64,000 bases of DNA from Cercis canadensis (Eukaryota; Streptophyta; Magnoliopsida; Fabales; Fabaceae), in NCBI GenBank assembly GCA_003255065.1, contig QAOA01007668.1, positions 62,001 through 126,000 on the forward strand, read 5' to 3'. Shown piece after piece: positions 33,380 through 45,912 of this stretch. The position numbers and the translations under genes are program-made. The stretch's first letter is position 1. Every line of letters begins with the position of its first letter. Under the pieces are notes generated by a model that had not been told where the DNA came from, made no database searches, and saw only the letters and a program-made list of their open reading frames with translations.

Positions 33380-34430
33380 TCAAAAATTTAGAACATGCAA
33401 CACAAACGCCATTGCAATTAGCACACCAGAACATTCTAAAGTATCAAGCTGACCTACTACATCAGGAAATTTGACTACTAAATTAGCATGCATATTATCA
33501 ACTAGCAAGTCTATGACATCTATTTGGAAAATTGAATGCTCTTCCAAAGGATGTTTCATGGCATAAAATAAATTAAAATGGATTACAGTATCACCAAACT
33601 CCATGGAAAGGGTACCGACATGCACATTAATTATGGTTTTAGCAGTCTTGAGGAAGGATCTACCTAAGATCACTGGGGCATGTCCAGATGTAAACTCATC
33701 CTCCATATTTAACACATAAAAGTCAGCTTGAAAAATTAAATCGTTTACCTTAACCAAGACATCCTCAAGAAGTCCTACAGGATATGTTGTACTTTTATTG
33801 GCAAGCTGAATGACCACTCTAGCAGGCTTCAATTCTCCAATCTACAAGGATGAATAAATGGACTTGGGCATCACGTTAATTGAAGCACCCAGATCTATCA
33901 TGACATTTGTGAACCACTTATCTCCAATGGTGCGGGAAGGGTAAATGCCCTAGGATCGGTGCACTTTGATGACAGGTTAGGTTGGATCATAGCTTACATG
34001 TTTCTTCCCATGCTCACTTTCTCATTACCCTTCAGCCTCCTCTTATGGATGCACTAATCCTTTAGAAACTTTGCATACTTGGGAATCTACTTAATTGCTT
34101 CCAGGAGGGGGATATTGACTTCCACCTTCCTGAAAGTGTCTATGATCTCTCTGTCTAACTCATTCTCAGTAATCTTCTTGGACTGTGTAACTTTGTTGGG
34201 AAAGGGAAGAGGAATGCTGGGGGTAGAGTTCTCTGTCTGAAGGGAGGAAGGTCGTTGTTTTGGGACAGGTTTTTGGGCTACAGGGTCAGGATTTTTTTCT
34301 TGGACAAAATCTGTGACTGTGGAGGACTAGCTAGGTTTTGTAACATTCACTTCCTTGCCACTACACAGGGTTATGACACTCACATTACCTCTCGGATTGG
34401 TGACTGTTTGAGAGGATAAATTTTCAGAAC
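33380..34430 (-). pseudogene. AthE gag C-terminal part and protease
   Basis: Codons show the protease C-terminal half: VVIQLANKSTTYPVGLLEDV, APVILGRSFLKTAKTIINV and TLSMEFGDTVIHFN, nearly matching the AthA-2 protease. The segment VKFPDVVGQLDTLECSG corresponds to the ADFPDFVGVEDSVQCNS part of the AthA-2 tail. The active-site region lies near 33880. Broken fossil. Confidence 0.78.
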
Positions 34431-35823
34431 CTTAAGACTTTAACTCATTGATGGTGGTTGCAAGTTGGCCAATCTGAGTCTCCAAGCTCTGAATGCTAGT
34501 CTCAGTCTTTTGTTGGAACTGTATGTTGTTAGTTGCCAATTGCTTTACTAAATCTTCTAGGCTCGGTTCTGGCTTGTTAGCTTGTTGCATAGACTACTTC
34601 ATCGGTGGCTGGAACTGCTGGTTGTTTGTGCCTGCATTATATCTAGGTTGTTGTGGCTGGTAGGCTTGTTGCTGCTTGTAGGTTTGGCCAGAATTGTCAC
34701 CATACCTCAGGTTAAGGTGATCTCTCCAGCCAAGGTTGTATGTAGGAGAATGTGGGTCATATTTAGGCTGTTGGTAAGGTCTACCAAGGAAGATGCCAGC
34801 CACTACTTCATTGTTATCTTGGAGAGTAGGGCACTAATCCGTTGGATGATTAGCTAGGGAACAAATGCCACATAGCTTGGCAAGAGCTTGAATTGGTGTG
34901 TGTCCCATTGCTAATTGTCTAACCAAGGAGGTCAGTTCCTCCAAACGATGCTCCACCATTTGTTGGTCTACCATCTACATCTCGTTCACTCCCCTAGCTG
35001 GGGTCACCATCCTTGTGCCAAATTGTTGTGCATTGGCTGCCATGTTGGTTATTGATTCCCTTGCAGCCACAAGAGTCTTATCCACCAAGGCAAATCCAGA
35101 AGCATCATCCACCATACTCCAATCCATAGGAAGAAGTTCTTTATAGAAGTACTGGATGAGCAACTGATCACTGATTTGGTGATGAGGGCAGCTTCCACAA
35201 AGTTTCTTAAATCTCTCACAGTACTCATGTAATGTCTCTCCAATGTTTTGCCTTATGCCACATATGTCTTTCCTAATTGCAGCGGCTCTTAAGGCAAGGA
35301 AATTTTTTTTGAGGAAGCACCTCTTCATGTCATTCCAGCATGTGATGATGGCTGGCTGCAAGTAGTATAGCCAATCATTTGTTGCTTTGTCTAATGAGAA
35401 GGGGAAGACCCTCAGCTTGATATGCTCCTCCAGGATTCCTTGCAGTTTCATGGTAGAACATACTATATGAAACTCCTTCAAGTGCCTGTGATGATCTTCA
35501 CTTGTAAGTCCATGAAACTTGTGGAGCAAGTGTATTAATCCAGATTTAAGCTCAAAATTAGCATTCAAGTCAGGGTATTGAATACATAAAGGTTGATAAT
35601 TATCATTAGGGACAGCCAATTCCTTAAGAGTCCTAGCCCTAGCATGCATGTTATTATTAGCCATATTAACAACAGGATTGACCACAGGATTCATGTTATT
35701 GGCATCCATATTAGGAACAGAAATATCAACTACTTTTCTCCTAGACCTCCTCTGCAGGGTGTGAAAAGTTCTATCAACCTTGGAATCAATCTCACACAAT
35801 TCATTGCAAGAAGACCTAGTCAT
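34431..35823 (-). pseudogene. AthE gag N-terminal and capsid part
   Basis: Starts MTRSSCNELCEIDSKVDRT. It continues with ARTLKELAVPNDNYQPLCI, FELKSGLIHLLHKFHG, HRHLKEFHIVCSTMKLQGI, FPFSLDKATNDWLYYL and ETLHEYCERFKKLCGSCPHH, closely parallel to AthA-2 gag. A Gln/Pro/Tyr-rich linker follows. This shows that AthA and AthC/E share a gag ancestor. Broken fossil. Confidence 0.85.
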
Positions 35824-36464
35824 GCACTAAAAGAAACACATAAATTAACCAAAACAGAAACACATAAAATCACACACGCAAAAGCTAAAACACAACAAAA
35901 TAACCCTAGTTGAGGTATCTAAATTTTTTTAAAAATTATGGGACCACCACAGGATCAAAGTTAGAAGAAAATGAAACTCAAAAATCAAATAAAAGATCTT
36001 AAAAAAAAAATAGAAAAGTGGTCTAAACGATGAAATTTGACTTAAAAATGAAAACCTCATGGCAATGCAATAAGTTTTGATCATTAGCCCATTTTCCTTC
36101 AACTGACCAATTTTCAGGTCAATCAAAGCACAAAAATCCATACAAAATTATACCTACAAGAACAACCGAAATCAAGCAGAAACACCAGGAAAATTGGAAC
36201 CAGGGCACAAGAATTCACACAGTGTGAAGAATACTTCCCTTCCTTCGTTCACCACACTTGCAGCTCATTCCAGTTAGTGAGAATTTAAAAATGCATAGAA
36301 AAATAGGAAACGTAAAATAGGAAAAAGAAAGCCTAAACAGAGAAGGAAAACAAAATAGGAAAAAAGGTAGAACATGAGGAAAACTAGAAAGAACAATAAC
36401 CAGAATAAGAACATTAAGAAAACAAAATCAAGGAGCCCTAGGAAGATTAATTTGTTCGATCAAA
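35824..36464 (-). other. AthE leader between PBS and gag
   Basis: Noncoding A-rich sequence similar in layout to the AthA-2 leader. No gene seen. Confidence 0.6.
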
Positions 36465-36482
36465 TCCCCAGCAACGGCGCCA
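36465..36482 (-). other. tRNA-Asp primer-binding site of AthE
   Basis: The plus strand reads tccccagcaacggcgcca, one mismatch from the plant tRNA-Asp 3' end. Confidence 0.85.
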
Positions 36483-36488
36483 AAATTT

Positions 36489-37724
36489 TGATGGGTGCCG
36501 AACCGTACAAAATTATAATACTAATTGCAACAGATTTGTAATATAGGATGCAACCAATGTCATCTCCCAAGGATTCACCGGAACAATTTAATTTAATTAG
36601 GACTTAACATAAACAAAATGGGGGGTTGAAGTTGAATGTAATATAATAAGAAATCAGAATGCAGTAAAGTAGAATTTGATCAAGGTAAGAAAATGTAATC
36701 AACTCAAGCAGGCAACCAAGCCTAATTAATCCATCATTGTTTACTAAAGATAATCTAAATCTGATTTAACCCTTAGTTGAATGTTACTTGGAATCCCTAA
36801 CAGTAACACTTAAAATTTCTACTGAATACCATTCAGAATTCAATTAATCTCAGAATTAAGACTTTAGGCAACCGCTCTATATCACTAAGTCCAGATTAAT
36901 TTAAGAACCGAATTTCCTAAGTTAACCATATATCAAATACCTTTAAAATATGATTAGCAATTTGATTACTGTGATGAGTCCAATCAACTAACTAAATTCA
37001 TCTAAAACATGTAATTAAAATATCATTCAATCACATATAGATAAGAAGAAGATAATCAAATTGCATTAAATCAAACCCAGATTATGAAGCATAAGAACTC
37101 TGGATTAATATGTCTGGCTCCTTTTGAATCAATTACAAAAGAACTTATCCCTCCATGAAAGGCTTAAACACAGCAAATAGGTCTAAAAATGAATTACAGC
37201 AGCAGGAAGCAAAAGATCCTATTTTTCTCAACAACTAAAGAATAAATACTAGTTGTCTCATCTAGGTTTCCTAATAGTTTCCTAATTACAAAAAAAATCC
37301 TAATTTCCTAAACCCTAATGGTAAAAACATGAATTAAGCTCAATCACATGTGTGTTGGCCCAATAAACATGTGCTGGTGAAATAAGCAAGCCCAATAAAT
37401 GGAATAAGTCAATGCTAGGCGAATGCAGAAACTCTGGGCTGCTTCCGTGCGAAATTCAATTGTCTAAACGCGAGAATCAACTTCTGATCTCTGCATATGA
37501 AATGTAGAATTTTCTGTCATCTTTCCTACAAAACTAGAATCACATCAATCGAACAATTATAGTTTAAGATATAGTAAAAAATGTAAACAGTGTTAGAAAT
37601 TAACAATTATGCAATTAATATCCTATAAGCATCAACACGTCTAGATCTACAAAATATGTCTATAAGCTATAAAAATCAGCAAAATCACACACCAAAAGAC
37701 TAAGTATAAAATAATGTCTTATCA
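36489..37724 (-). repeat. 5' LTR of AthE
   Basis: 1236 bp, plus-strand TGATGGGTGCCG to TAATGTCTTATCA, followed by target duplication gtgag. Confidence 0.9.
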
Positions 37725-40531
37725 GTGAGTAATTGGGTGTGTATACGTGAAAACACCACCTTGGTTCTCGTTTGCATTAAAGGCAAGTCCAATTGGGTAC
37801 GCCGTTGAAATCGAAGGTGGTGGCAGCATGGTGTATCGGGTGTCCGATGATTGGGTGATAGGTGAAATTATAGTATTTGGATCAAGTCCATGCATAGGGC
37901 TGGATGTATGAGCCATCATGTGTGGAGGCATGTCCCATATCGGAATAAATTAGAAGGTTTAAGAAATTGGTTCATTTGAGGGCAATGATAAAAATGGAGC
38001 TAATTGAGAAATCAGAGAAATTGTAGTGTTTCTTGGGCCTTCAGACACTCCTTTCAGCTTCAAACTTTCAGTAAGCAATTTCAATATTTCATCTATCCGA
38101 TCCTTCATTCCATCTAGCTCAACCCCAAAATCTCTATTCTGATCCTGAGTCCCTTCGATGATTGTAATGGTTTTGGATCTTATTATGATTAACCTTTTGA
38201 TTGAACTTAAGTTTCTTTGAACAACTAATTATGAATTATCTCTTCCCCTTGAATATGCAAGAAAAACAAAAATAAGATATAAATAATAATAAAAAGAAAA
38301 ATACTAAGAAACGAGTTCATTGATTGATTAATTGTTAGCATCGATGGCTTTCGAAATTATGGTCACAAAAAATTTCATGCCTTCGCACAAGCATTCGTCA
38401 AATTGGCACTATTAATATATTTTGTAAGAACATATAACTCCCTATAAAAATAGATTAACACGAATGAATTTCATGAAAGTATTCAACTCCTTAGAAAAAA
38501 TATTATACACAACCAGCAAAATAGCCTTGAAAATAACTTAAATTCCTCTCATTGAAGTGAACTGGATACAAAATTCCCAAGAGTCATGATGGAGCTTTCA
38601 TTTAAATACATAGCCCTTTACAAAATTATGAATTACAGTAATTGTACTATGTCCCAAATACATCATTCAACATTTCTTTACACTTCTTTAACAGCTTTTT
38701 GAGTTTCTTAACAAATGACAAACATAGAGTTGAAGACATTTTCACAACCAAGACTTGTTGGTGCAACATTTCTACCCTTATTTGTAAATTTCTAACAAGT
38801 GAGTTGTATTGTTGTCCCTAGTAGATAGCTACATCCCCTCTCAAAGCAACCTCCCTTCTCAGTTGACCTATTTGGTATTAGAGGTCATTAATTTGCCAAC
38901 CTAGATCGTCACATTGTCGGTCTTTGGACTTTTTTTTTTTATTCTGCTTCCAGATTTTTCCTTTTAGCCTATTGAGCCTCTTCTTCCAGGTGAACTATTT
39001 GTTGACCATGTATGTCTTATTCTTTATGTATTCCATCTTCCAAAGAAATAGCCTTATCTCCGTATGAAACCATCTTTCCCTTATAATAGGTTATTTCCCT
39101 TTTCAATTTGTCGACTACATCTTTTTTCTTACATCGTCTTCATTTTCTCTAGCAGCATGGTGTTCTCATATTTTAGTTTTTGTTTATCTTTTTCTGCTCT
39201 TGCCAAACTCTTCTCCATTTCTTCAAATTTCAACAATTCTCTTACTAATTGCTCTGTTTCAAAATCTCAAAGACTATCTTTTGATGGAGGTTAATGAGAG
39301 GAATGCCCTATCTCTGGGACTATCACATTCTTTCCTTGAACTTAAAACCACTTTTTATACTCATTATCAGTGTCTTTATCAGTGGACTGAAATCTACCTC
39401 ACGAATAACAAGGTGTTTCCGGGCTTGACAAATTTTCCCCATCTTGCTTTAATTTCCCTATCTTTTATATTCAAAGTTTATCTCTGTAAGCTCTTTTGTT
39501 GGCAGAATGAACGGTTGCTGACCAAATTGGTGTAGAACCAAGAGAGGAGTATAAGCAATACGCCCACGTGTCCCTATAAGAGGGACACAAGAGAAATCCC
39601 CACAACTGATTAGGATGCCTAGACCTCCTACCCATAGGATCTACTAGAAGACAATTTGCTCACAAATTTTATTGAATTCTTCTAACCAACACTGTCTAGT
39701 CCAATCCTCCGACAATTTTAACATATGGAAGTTCTCCAAAAGATTAGTTATTCTAACATTTATCTTATTACAATCAAATCTTCTCCCAAATGTGTGACAA
39801 AATAGCTAAAACTATAACAATTGGAAGCAACATCTCAGTTTTCCTCCACCATTCTTCCTACAACAATTAGGGGACAAGAATGTGTCAGCAAAAATGCTTG
39901 GAATTGAATTCACCCCATTGTAGATAATTCTCTGGAAAACATCTACGACATCGTGGCTAATTGCATTTTTGTAGTTAGGAAACGGAATTAATCCATATAT
40001 GGCTAGAATCAACAACTTGCACAAATTTTCGCACTTCCTTTGACTTAGAAAAGTCTCCATACATTTGTTTACAAAATACATGGGCTATACTTGAGCCTCC
40101 CCATCTTTTCCCTTTTCCTCCCTTAACGATTCTTACTTACTTACCCCAAAAATGTCAGCAATTATCTCTGTAGCCACCTTATGCACAGTATAAGTATATA
40201 CTTGACTACTTTTAGCTAAGGGTATTCTCAGCATGTGACTGTACTCTTCTAAGGTTGGGGTCAAATCTATATCCTTAAAAATGAAACACTTATAGGATGG
40301 GTCCCAGTAGTTCACTAGAGTAATCAACGTTACTCCCTGTACTTTTATTTTCAATAGATCCATGAGCTTAGAGTAGTCTGTGTAAAAGGGTCCTCTCTCA
40401 CATAGATACATCTTGTGAACGAAGAGTCCAATGTCAGCTATGTCATTCACTTCAACAGTAACCCTGAGTTTTTTTGACAGTTCGAAACTATATCCGCTAG
40501 GCAAACAGCCCCCTTCTTTTGCTTGTTGTGC
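37725..40531 (-). pseudogene. Tat-1 gag N-terminal domain and coiled-coil region
   Basis: Minus-strand codons at 40133-40531 show a domain like the one at the front of Ogre/Tat gag proteins (RGPFYTDYSKLMDLLKIKVQ, NYWDPSYKCFIFKDIDLTPT, LEEYSHMLRIPL). At 38700-39260 Lys/Glu-rich coiled-coil codons can be read on the minus strand, followed by a leucine-rich helix (38040-38110) and a Pro/Met/His-rich stretch (37722-37931). The left edge is the AthE target duplication; the right edge is that of ChrF. Short plus-strand frames here are shadows. Old fossil with many breaks. Confidence 0.7.
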
Positions 40532-40536
40532 TTGAG

Positions 40537-41430
40537 TGATGTGAATCACTAGGGGTAACCTAAGGTAGAGATTCCAAATGTCCGATGAATTGTCTAAATC
40601 GAGTTTCAGAATGAAAACAAGGACCTCGACCTATCGCTTAGCAAAGCAGGAACCAAAGGTATCAGGGTAATGATATGAACACCACGCTCGAGAAAGATAG
40701 AAGGTGAGCAATAAGTTCTAGGACTGAACATTACAAGAACCTAGGGTTCTTGATAAGTTTTGATTGCCATAAGAACCTAAGGTTCTTGATAAGATCTAAA
40801 AAGTTCTTTCAAAGAACAACGAAGGAAACTCTCTCCTCATTCAAATTCTGAATATTCAGGTTATTACTACCACAAGAGGGTCAGCTCCCTTATAAAGTAA
40901 AACAAAACTAATTCTAAGTCTAATTAGGCCATTTGCCTTAAACGAAACCTAAATAAGCTCAAACTAATATTCAAATATCCTAAAATGGATAACATTAATA
41001 ATCTAAGTGTAATTAGGCCTAAAATGGCTAAAATTTGGTCTAGGCCCGGAGCCATTAATCAAAACGCTCATTTTGGGTCAAAACTCACTATGCTAAAAAA
41101 ACTAGGGTGCTGCGGTGCCTATGGCCCTGCCATCTGGGTGCTACAGCGCCCAGATAAGGTGCTGCAGTGCCTAACGTGTTGTCTCCCCTTGCTGTTGACT
41201 TTGAATTAGGGTGTTGCGGCACCCAAGGTCTTGCCCTATTTTTAGCAAGCTCATTTTTAGTCCAAATGAAGCTCACAAGCCTTTGGTCTTCATCCACACT
41301 TCCTCCTTAAGTCTTAATCTTCTTAATCAAACCTTTCAAAGCTCCTTGCATCCTTTTGGCTCTTGCTCTTGTGATTGGACTCACAGACATAGATAATGAG
41401 TTTCTTGATTGGGTGCCATGATTCTCATCA
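40537..41430 (-). repeat. 3' LTR of ChrF
   Basis: 894 bp, plus-strand TGATGTGAATCACT to ATTCTCATCA. The GC-rich palindrome-like motifs lie at 41100-41235. Confidence 0.87.
41100..41235. repeat. GTGCTGCAGCAC-type palindrome array in ChrF 3' LTR
   Basis: Degenerate copies gggtgctgcggtgcc, gggtgctacagcgccc, aggtgctgcagtgcct and gggtgttgcggcaccc occur within about 135 bases, on the U3 side of a TATA-like word (ttataag on the minus strand near 40890). Confidence 0.7.
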
Positions 41431-41947
41431 TCCCCCATTCTTTAGAAAGATTCATCCTCGAATCTTCACCTACATCATTGGAAGAACGATTAGTTACATT
41501 ATAATAGGCATTTAAATCATACTCACTAGGTAGTTTTAACTTATGAGCATTGTTATTGATCCTCGCCACCTCCCACACCTAAGCTCCCGGTTCAAAGATC
41601 AACCTCACAAACTTCTTGGGAAAAAGGTAGTGTTGCCAAGTCTCTTACGCCTTCACAAAGGCATACACCTCTTTGTCGTATGTATGGTCATTCAAGGCAG
41701 TTCTAATTGGCTTCTTGATAAAGCATGCAAGAGGTTGTCCTTCTTGCTTCAATCCGGTTCCAATGAAGTCAACTTGATGTTAGAAAGTATCTCCAAAATC
41801 TTGTAAAACATAGACAACAACACTAGGCAAAATAGGTTCAATTTTGTTAGTGCTAAGACATGCCCCCTTGTATAAGAGTACAAACATAGGCTGATTAGAA
41901 ACAAATGCTCTCTTGACCTCATTTTCTTTTTCATATACACTTAATTG

Positions 41948-42736
41948 TTATTTCTCTTCTCTCTCAAGGATCTTTTTTTCTTCATCTTTCCTATTCTTTT
42001 TCACTCCACTTAGGATCTTAGCCCCTTTTGCATTCATTTTCTCCCCACTTGGGCTCTTGGCCTCCTTTGCACTCATGTTCACTTCACTTGGGCACTTGGC
42101 CTCTTTTACATCCTTTTCCTTCAAGCTCTCATCCATTTTATCTTTTGAGTTCTCACTTACTTTTCTTGCTTCACTCATCTTTTGAAATCGCTCTTGATCA
42201 TCAATCACTTGCTTAAGAGTCATAGGTACAAGAGTAATGAGCCATTTGTTCAAGGTGAAAGAGAATGTATTGGTGGATTCGTCATGGGTCACACACCTAT
42301 CATATTGCCATGACCTACCCAAAAGAATATGTCCTACATCCATGAGAATTACATCACTTAGGACTTCATCCTTGTATTTCCCAATAGCAAATAACACCAA
42401 CACTTGTCTAGTCACCCTAATCTCTTCACATTCATCTAACCATTAAAATTTATAGGGTCTAGGATGCTATAAAGTAGGTAAATGCAGCTTATCAACTAAG
42501 GTAGTGCTAACAACATTGATAGTACTACCACCATCAATGATCATACTACATACCTTCTCATGGACTTGGCACATAGTGTGAAAGTCTTGAAAAGATGAGA
42601 TCTTCATTTTGATGCCACTTAGGTCATGATTCACATGAGCATGTCTTGCCCTCCTTTCTCCTCCATTGTGCCCCACATAGTCTTCTTGGACCTCAAAAAT
42701 CACTATGTCCATTTCCCTCTTTTTCATCTTCAACAA
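41948..42736 (-). pseudogene. ChrF protease region
   Basis: Codons read VCSMIIDGGSTINVVSTTLVD, an aspartic protease active-site region, then VLVLFAIGKYKDEVL, MDVGHILLGRSWQYDR and STNTFSFTLNKW, as in the protease segment of chromovirus polyproteins. The end (42180-41948) is a Lys/Glu-rich tract with three copies of a short AKxPSGxxMxAK-like unit. RT should follow but is not seen. Broken fossil. Confidence 0.8.
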
Positions 42737-43956
42737 CCCTCATATTCCTCCTCCTTGCTTCGGGAACTAGAGGTGGTTGTCTTCCATGTAAATTCTCCTC
42801 ACATCTACTCATTATGTCATGTGTCTCATCAAACCACGTGCTTATCCTCTCAAATTGCTGTTGCATGACTTAGAGTATAACCTCACAAATTTCTCACGTG
42901 TTTGCACTCAAGAATGTCACTCACACTTGTGTTTAGGAAGACTAGTTGGCTTTTACCCTCTATAGCACTCACATACTCTTGCCTCTTTCCACTCTTACAT
43001 TCCTTCCTTAGTTCTTTGTGGAACTAATGAGCAAACCAAGAGCTTAGGTCAATGTGACAAACATCTACAATAAATCACTCACACATGGAAAGAACAAACA
43101 TGACACAAGCATAAAGGAATTTCAAGAAATGGGTTTAGCAAAAAAAGAAAAATGAAGAATTAAGGAATCCAAATTTAGCAATTAGGAACAAGATCAATGG
43201 CAATCAACACCGAGTAAGATTACAAACAATAAAGCAATTCAGTTCGCAAAGAAATTTGAAAAGTCAGCAATCAACAAAGCACAAAAATTGAAAAAGTAGA
43301 AAATTGGACAGGGGCTGTGGTGTTGGACTAGGGTGCTGCAGCACTAAGGCTCTTGCCTTACAGGCGCTACGACATCCAACCTTAGGTGATGTGGCAACCT
43401 TGTTTCCGAATTTTGGGTTTATTCCAATCATTTCAACACAATTCTGAGCAAAAATTGAAGAAATCTCAATCAAGATCATGCAATGAGTTAGAAACAACTT
43501 TGATAAGCAATTAATCTCACTATTTTGATCAAATCCAACCATTTTTTTTATACAAATTTTTCTAGAAATTTGCTCAAGAACACCTTGAATGTTCTTCAAT
43601 CTTGCCTAATTTTTTTTATACTATTGATTCAATCATGCTTCAATCAAGCTTCAATTGTTAGCTAGATGGATATCAGCTCAAAATTGCTCAAAGCAAGATG
43701 AATCAACAAGATAATCCAAAAGAATTGAATTGGAAATATGCCAAAACAAGGCCCTAAGTGCAGTTACCAGGGACTCAATGGGAATTTCAAGAAAAGTTGC
43801 ACATAAATTTTTTCTAAGCAATTTTAAAGCAAAAATCAAGAAGGAATTAATATGAACAATGAAGAACAACAAACTAGAACATCAAAGAAACATAAAAAAA
43901 TGAAAAAAAAATTAGGAATGAAAAAATAAAAATAAAAAATTGAACATTGATTAGAA
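42737..43956 (-). other. ChrF internal region between PBS and protease
   Basis: The sequence is A/T-rich and has no frame that I can recognise as gag. It carries a perfect palindrome GTGCTGCAGCAC at 43333-43344 with related motifs at 43305-43390. Confidence 0.55.
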
Positions 43957-43975
43957 CCATGACCTCTGGTACCAG
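43957..43975 (-). other. Primer-binding site of ChrF, initiator tRNA-Met-like
   Basis: The minus strand reads tggtaccagaggtcatgg near the LTR edge. The first eleven bases match the common tggtatcagag PBS with one difference. The downstream part diverges, so the primer assignment is tentative. Confidence 0.5.
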
Positions 43976-43976
43976 A

Positions 43977-44813
43977 TAATGTGAATCCCTATGAGGTAAC
44001 CCGAAGGTAGAGATTCCAAATGCTCGAAGAACTGTCTAAATCGAGTTTGAAGATTTCATAACATGCAAAATAAGGAAAGAAGAAGGATATGAACGCCGCC
44101 TTCGAGAAAGATAGAAGGCGAACGACAAGTTCTAGGATTGAAGGCTAAAAGAACCTAGGGTTCTTGATAAGTTCCAATCTCCACAAGAACCTAGGGTTCT
44201 TGATAAGATCTAAAAGTTCTTTCAAAGAACAATGAAGGAAACTCTTTCTTCATTCAAATTCTGAATATTTCAAAGTTGTTGCTGCCATAAGAAGGTCAAC
44301 TCCCTTATAAATTAAAACAAACCTAATTCTAAGTCTAATTGGGTCGTAGGCTTTAAACAAAACCTAAATAGGCCTAAACTTATAGCCAAATGTCCCAAAA
44401 TGGATAACATTAATAACCTAAGTGTAATTGGGCCCCAAAATGGCTAAAATTTAGTCCAGGCCCGGAGCCATTAACCAAAACGCTAGTTTTAGGTCAAAAC
44501 TCGCTATGCTGAAACACACTAGGGTGCTACGGTACCTATGGCCCTGCCCTCTGGGTGTTGCAATGCCCAGATAAGGTGCGAGCGCCAACGTGCTGCCTCC
44601 TTTCGCTACTGAGTTTGAATTAGGATGTTGTGGTGCCCATATAGGGTGTTGTAGCTCCCAAGCCTTTGGTCTTCTTCCACACTTGCTCCTTAAGTCTCAA
44701 TCTTCTTAATCAAACTGTTCAAAGCTCCTTGCATCCTTTTGGCTCTTGTTCTTGTGATCAAACCCACGAACATGGATAATGGGTTTCTTGATTGGGTGTC
44801 ATGATTCTCATCA
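43977..44813 (-). repeat. 5' LTR of ChrF
   Basis: 837 bp and collinear with 40537-41430. It has the palindrome motifs at 44520-44660 and a TATA-like word (minus ttataagg) at about 44303-44312. Confidence 0.87.
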
Positions 44814-44898
44814 TTGAGCGTCTCCCGTGAATCCTTTAGAAGGTCGTGGAAAGTTGGATCTTGAGTAGCCATGCTAACAATTTATCTCTTAATATTAC
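44814..44898 (-). pseudogene. Tat-1 gag start segment
   Basis: The minus strand opens MATQDPTFHDLLKDSRETL from 44872. It is enclosed by the ChrF target duplication on the left and the AthD target duplication attac (44894-44898) on the right. The start codon and position fit the N-terminus of the Tat-1 gag whose next part lies left of ChrF. Fossil. Confidence 0.6.
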
Positions 44899-45912
44899 TA
44901 ATGTTTCGATTTAGAATTGTATTCAATAAAATCAATACTACAATCACTCTAGGCAAGTGTACCTATCATTTTGTAGAATAGCTTAATCAAGTACGGATAT
45001 CATTCCCACAAGGAACTATAGCTATTAGTAGTAATCCTTTTTCTATTATCTAATCTCATAATTATGGTTTAATGAATGAACTACTTAATCTAAACTAATA
45101 TAAACAAGACAAGAAAATAATAACAATGAATTTGATACATTTATTAATTGGGAAGGACGGGTCTAGATAAGAATCTCCCTAGAATATAACATTGCACTTT
45201 CATCTTTAACTCAATGGTCACCAATTCTTTACTTAGACTAATGGAAATTCCTAAATTATGCCTTAATCTTTCTCAAGCAATAAGACATCTATTCCTAAGT
45301 TGATTGACTGAAATCTCTTCCTAATCAAAACCTCCAAGAATGCATTAGCTTGCGTTCTGTGAATTCCCTTAGTACATTGACTCAAATCAGAAGACTTATG
45401 TGAACCTTATCTTTAGTGATTCCAAGCAAATCTCACTGCCTACAATTGATCTTGTTCAATTTACAATTTCTCAATCTATAAACTGAAATCTGGTGCTAAA
45501 TCAATGGCTAGCTTCATCAACTCAACACAAATAATAATCATAGACAATTCCAAGAAATGAAAGGTATATTCTCATTAAATCAAAGGAAGAAGAGTTCAGA
45601 TGTAGTTCTAGGGTTCATCCTATCTAAACTGTTACAAATTAGTTCATGATAAAATCTAAATCAACAAAATACAGAGAAGACAAGATAGAATTAGAAAAAC
45701 TCATTCTCATGAAGTTCTTTCAAGGGGTTGATCTTTATCTTGTTCTTCTTCAACCCTCTAGGGTTGGGCTGCCACCTCTGGCTTTGATATCTGCCTCTTG
45801 ATGTCCAAAAAGACAGAGCTCCCTTACTTCCCCTCTTGGGTGCATATATAAACTACTTCAAATTCTAGGGTTTCACCTTCAGAAGCTCGAACACAGCTTG
45901 GACACGGTCGTG

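Larger units (their letters stand above)
27790..37724 (-). mobile_element. AthE: full-length but broken Athila-type element
   Basis: LTRs at 27790-28895 and 36489-37724 with a perfect target duplication gtgag (27785-27789 and 37725-37729). Minus-strand order: 5' LTR, tRNA-Asp PBS, leader, gag, protease, RT/RNase H, integrase, internal polypurine motif, noncoding region, 3' polypurine-like tract, 3' LTR. No env-like region is present. The LTRs differ by roughly 5-6% over the stretches I compared, so the insertion is older than AthA-2, perhaps around two million years at a commonly assumed rate. It splits the Tat-1 gag. Many breaks. Confidence 0.92.
40537..44813 (-). mobile_element. ChrF: short chromovirus-like (Ty3/gypsy) relic
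   Basis: 4277 bp with LTRs at 40537-41430 and 43977-44813 and a perfect target duplication ttgag (40532-40536 and 44814-44818). The minus strand has a PBS resembling the initiator tRNA-Met type, a region without recognisable gag, a retroviral-type protease and a 3' polypurine tract (gaatggggga) at the LTR. No RT, RNase H or integrase is visible. The LTRs are clearly more diverged than those of AthD, so it is an older insertion. It sits near the N-terminal end of Tat-1 gag. Many breaks. Confidence 0.88.

Noticed and set aside
39064-39535. Plus-strand hydrophobic frames
   Set aside because: They are antisense shadows of the Tat-1 coiled-coil codons on the minus strand.
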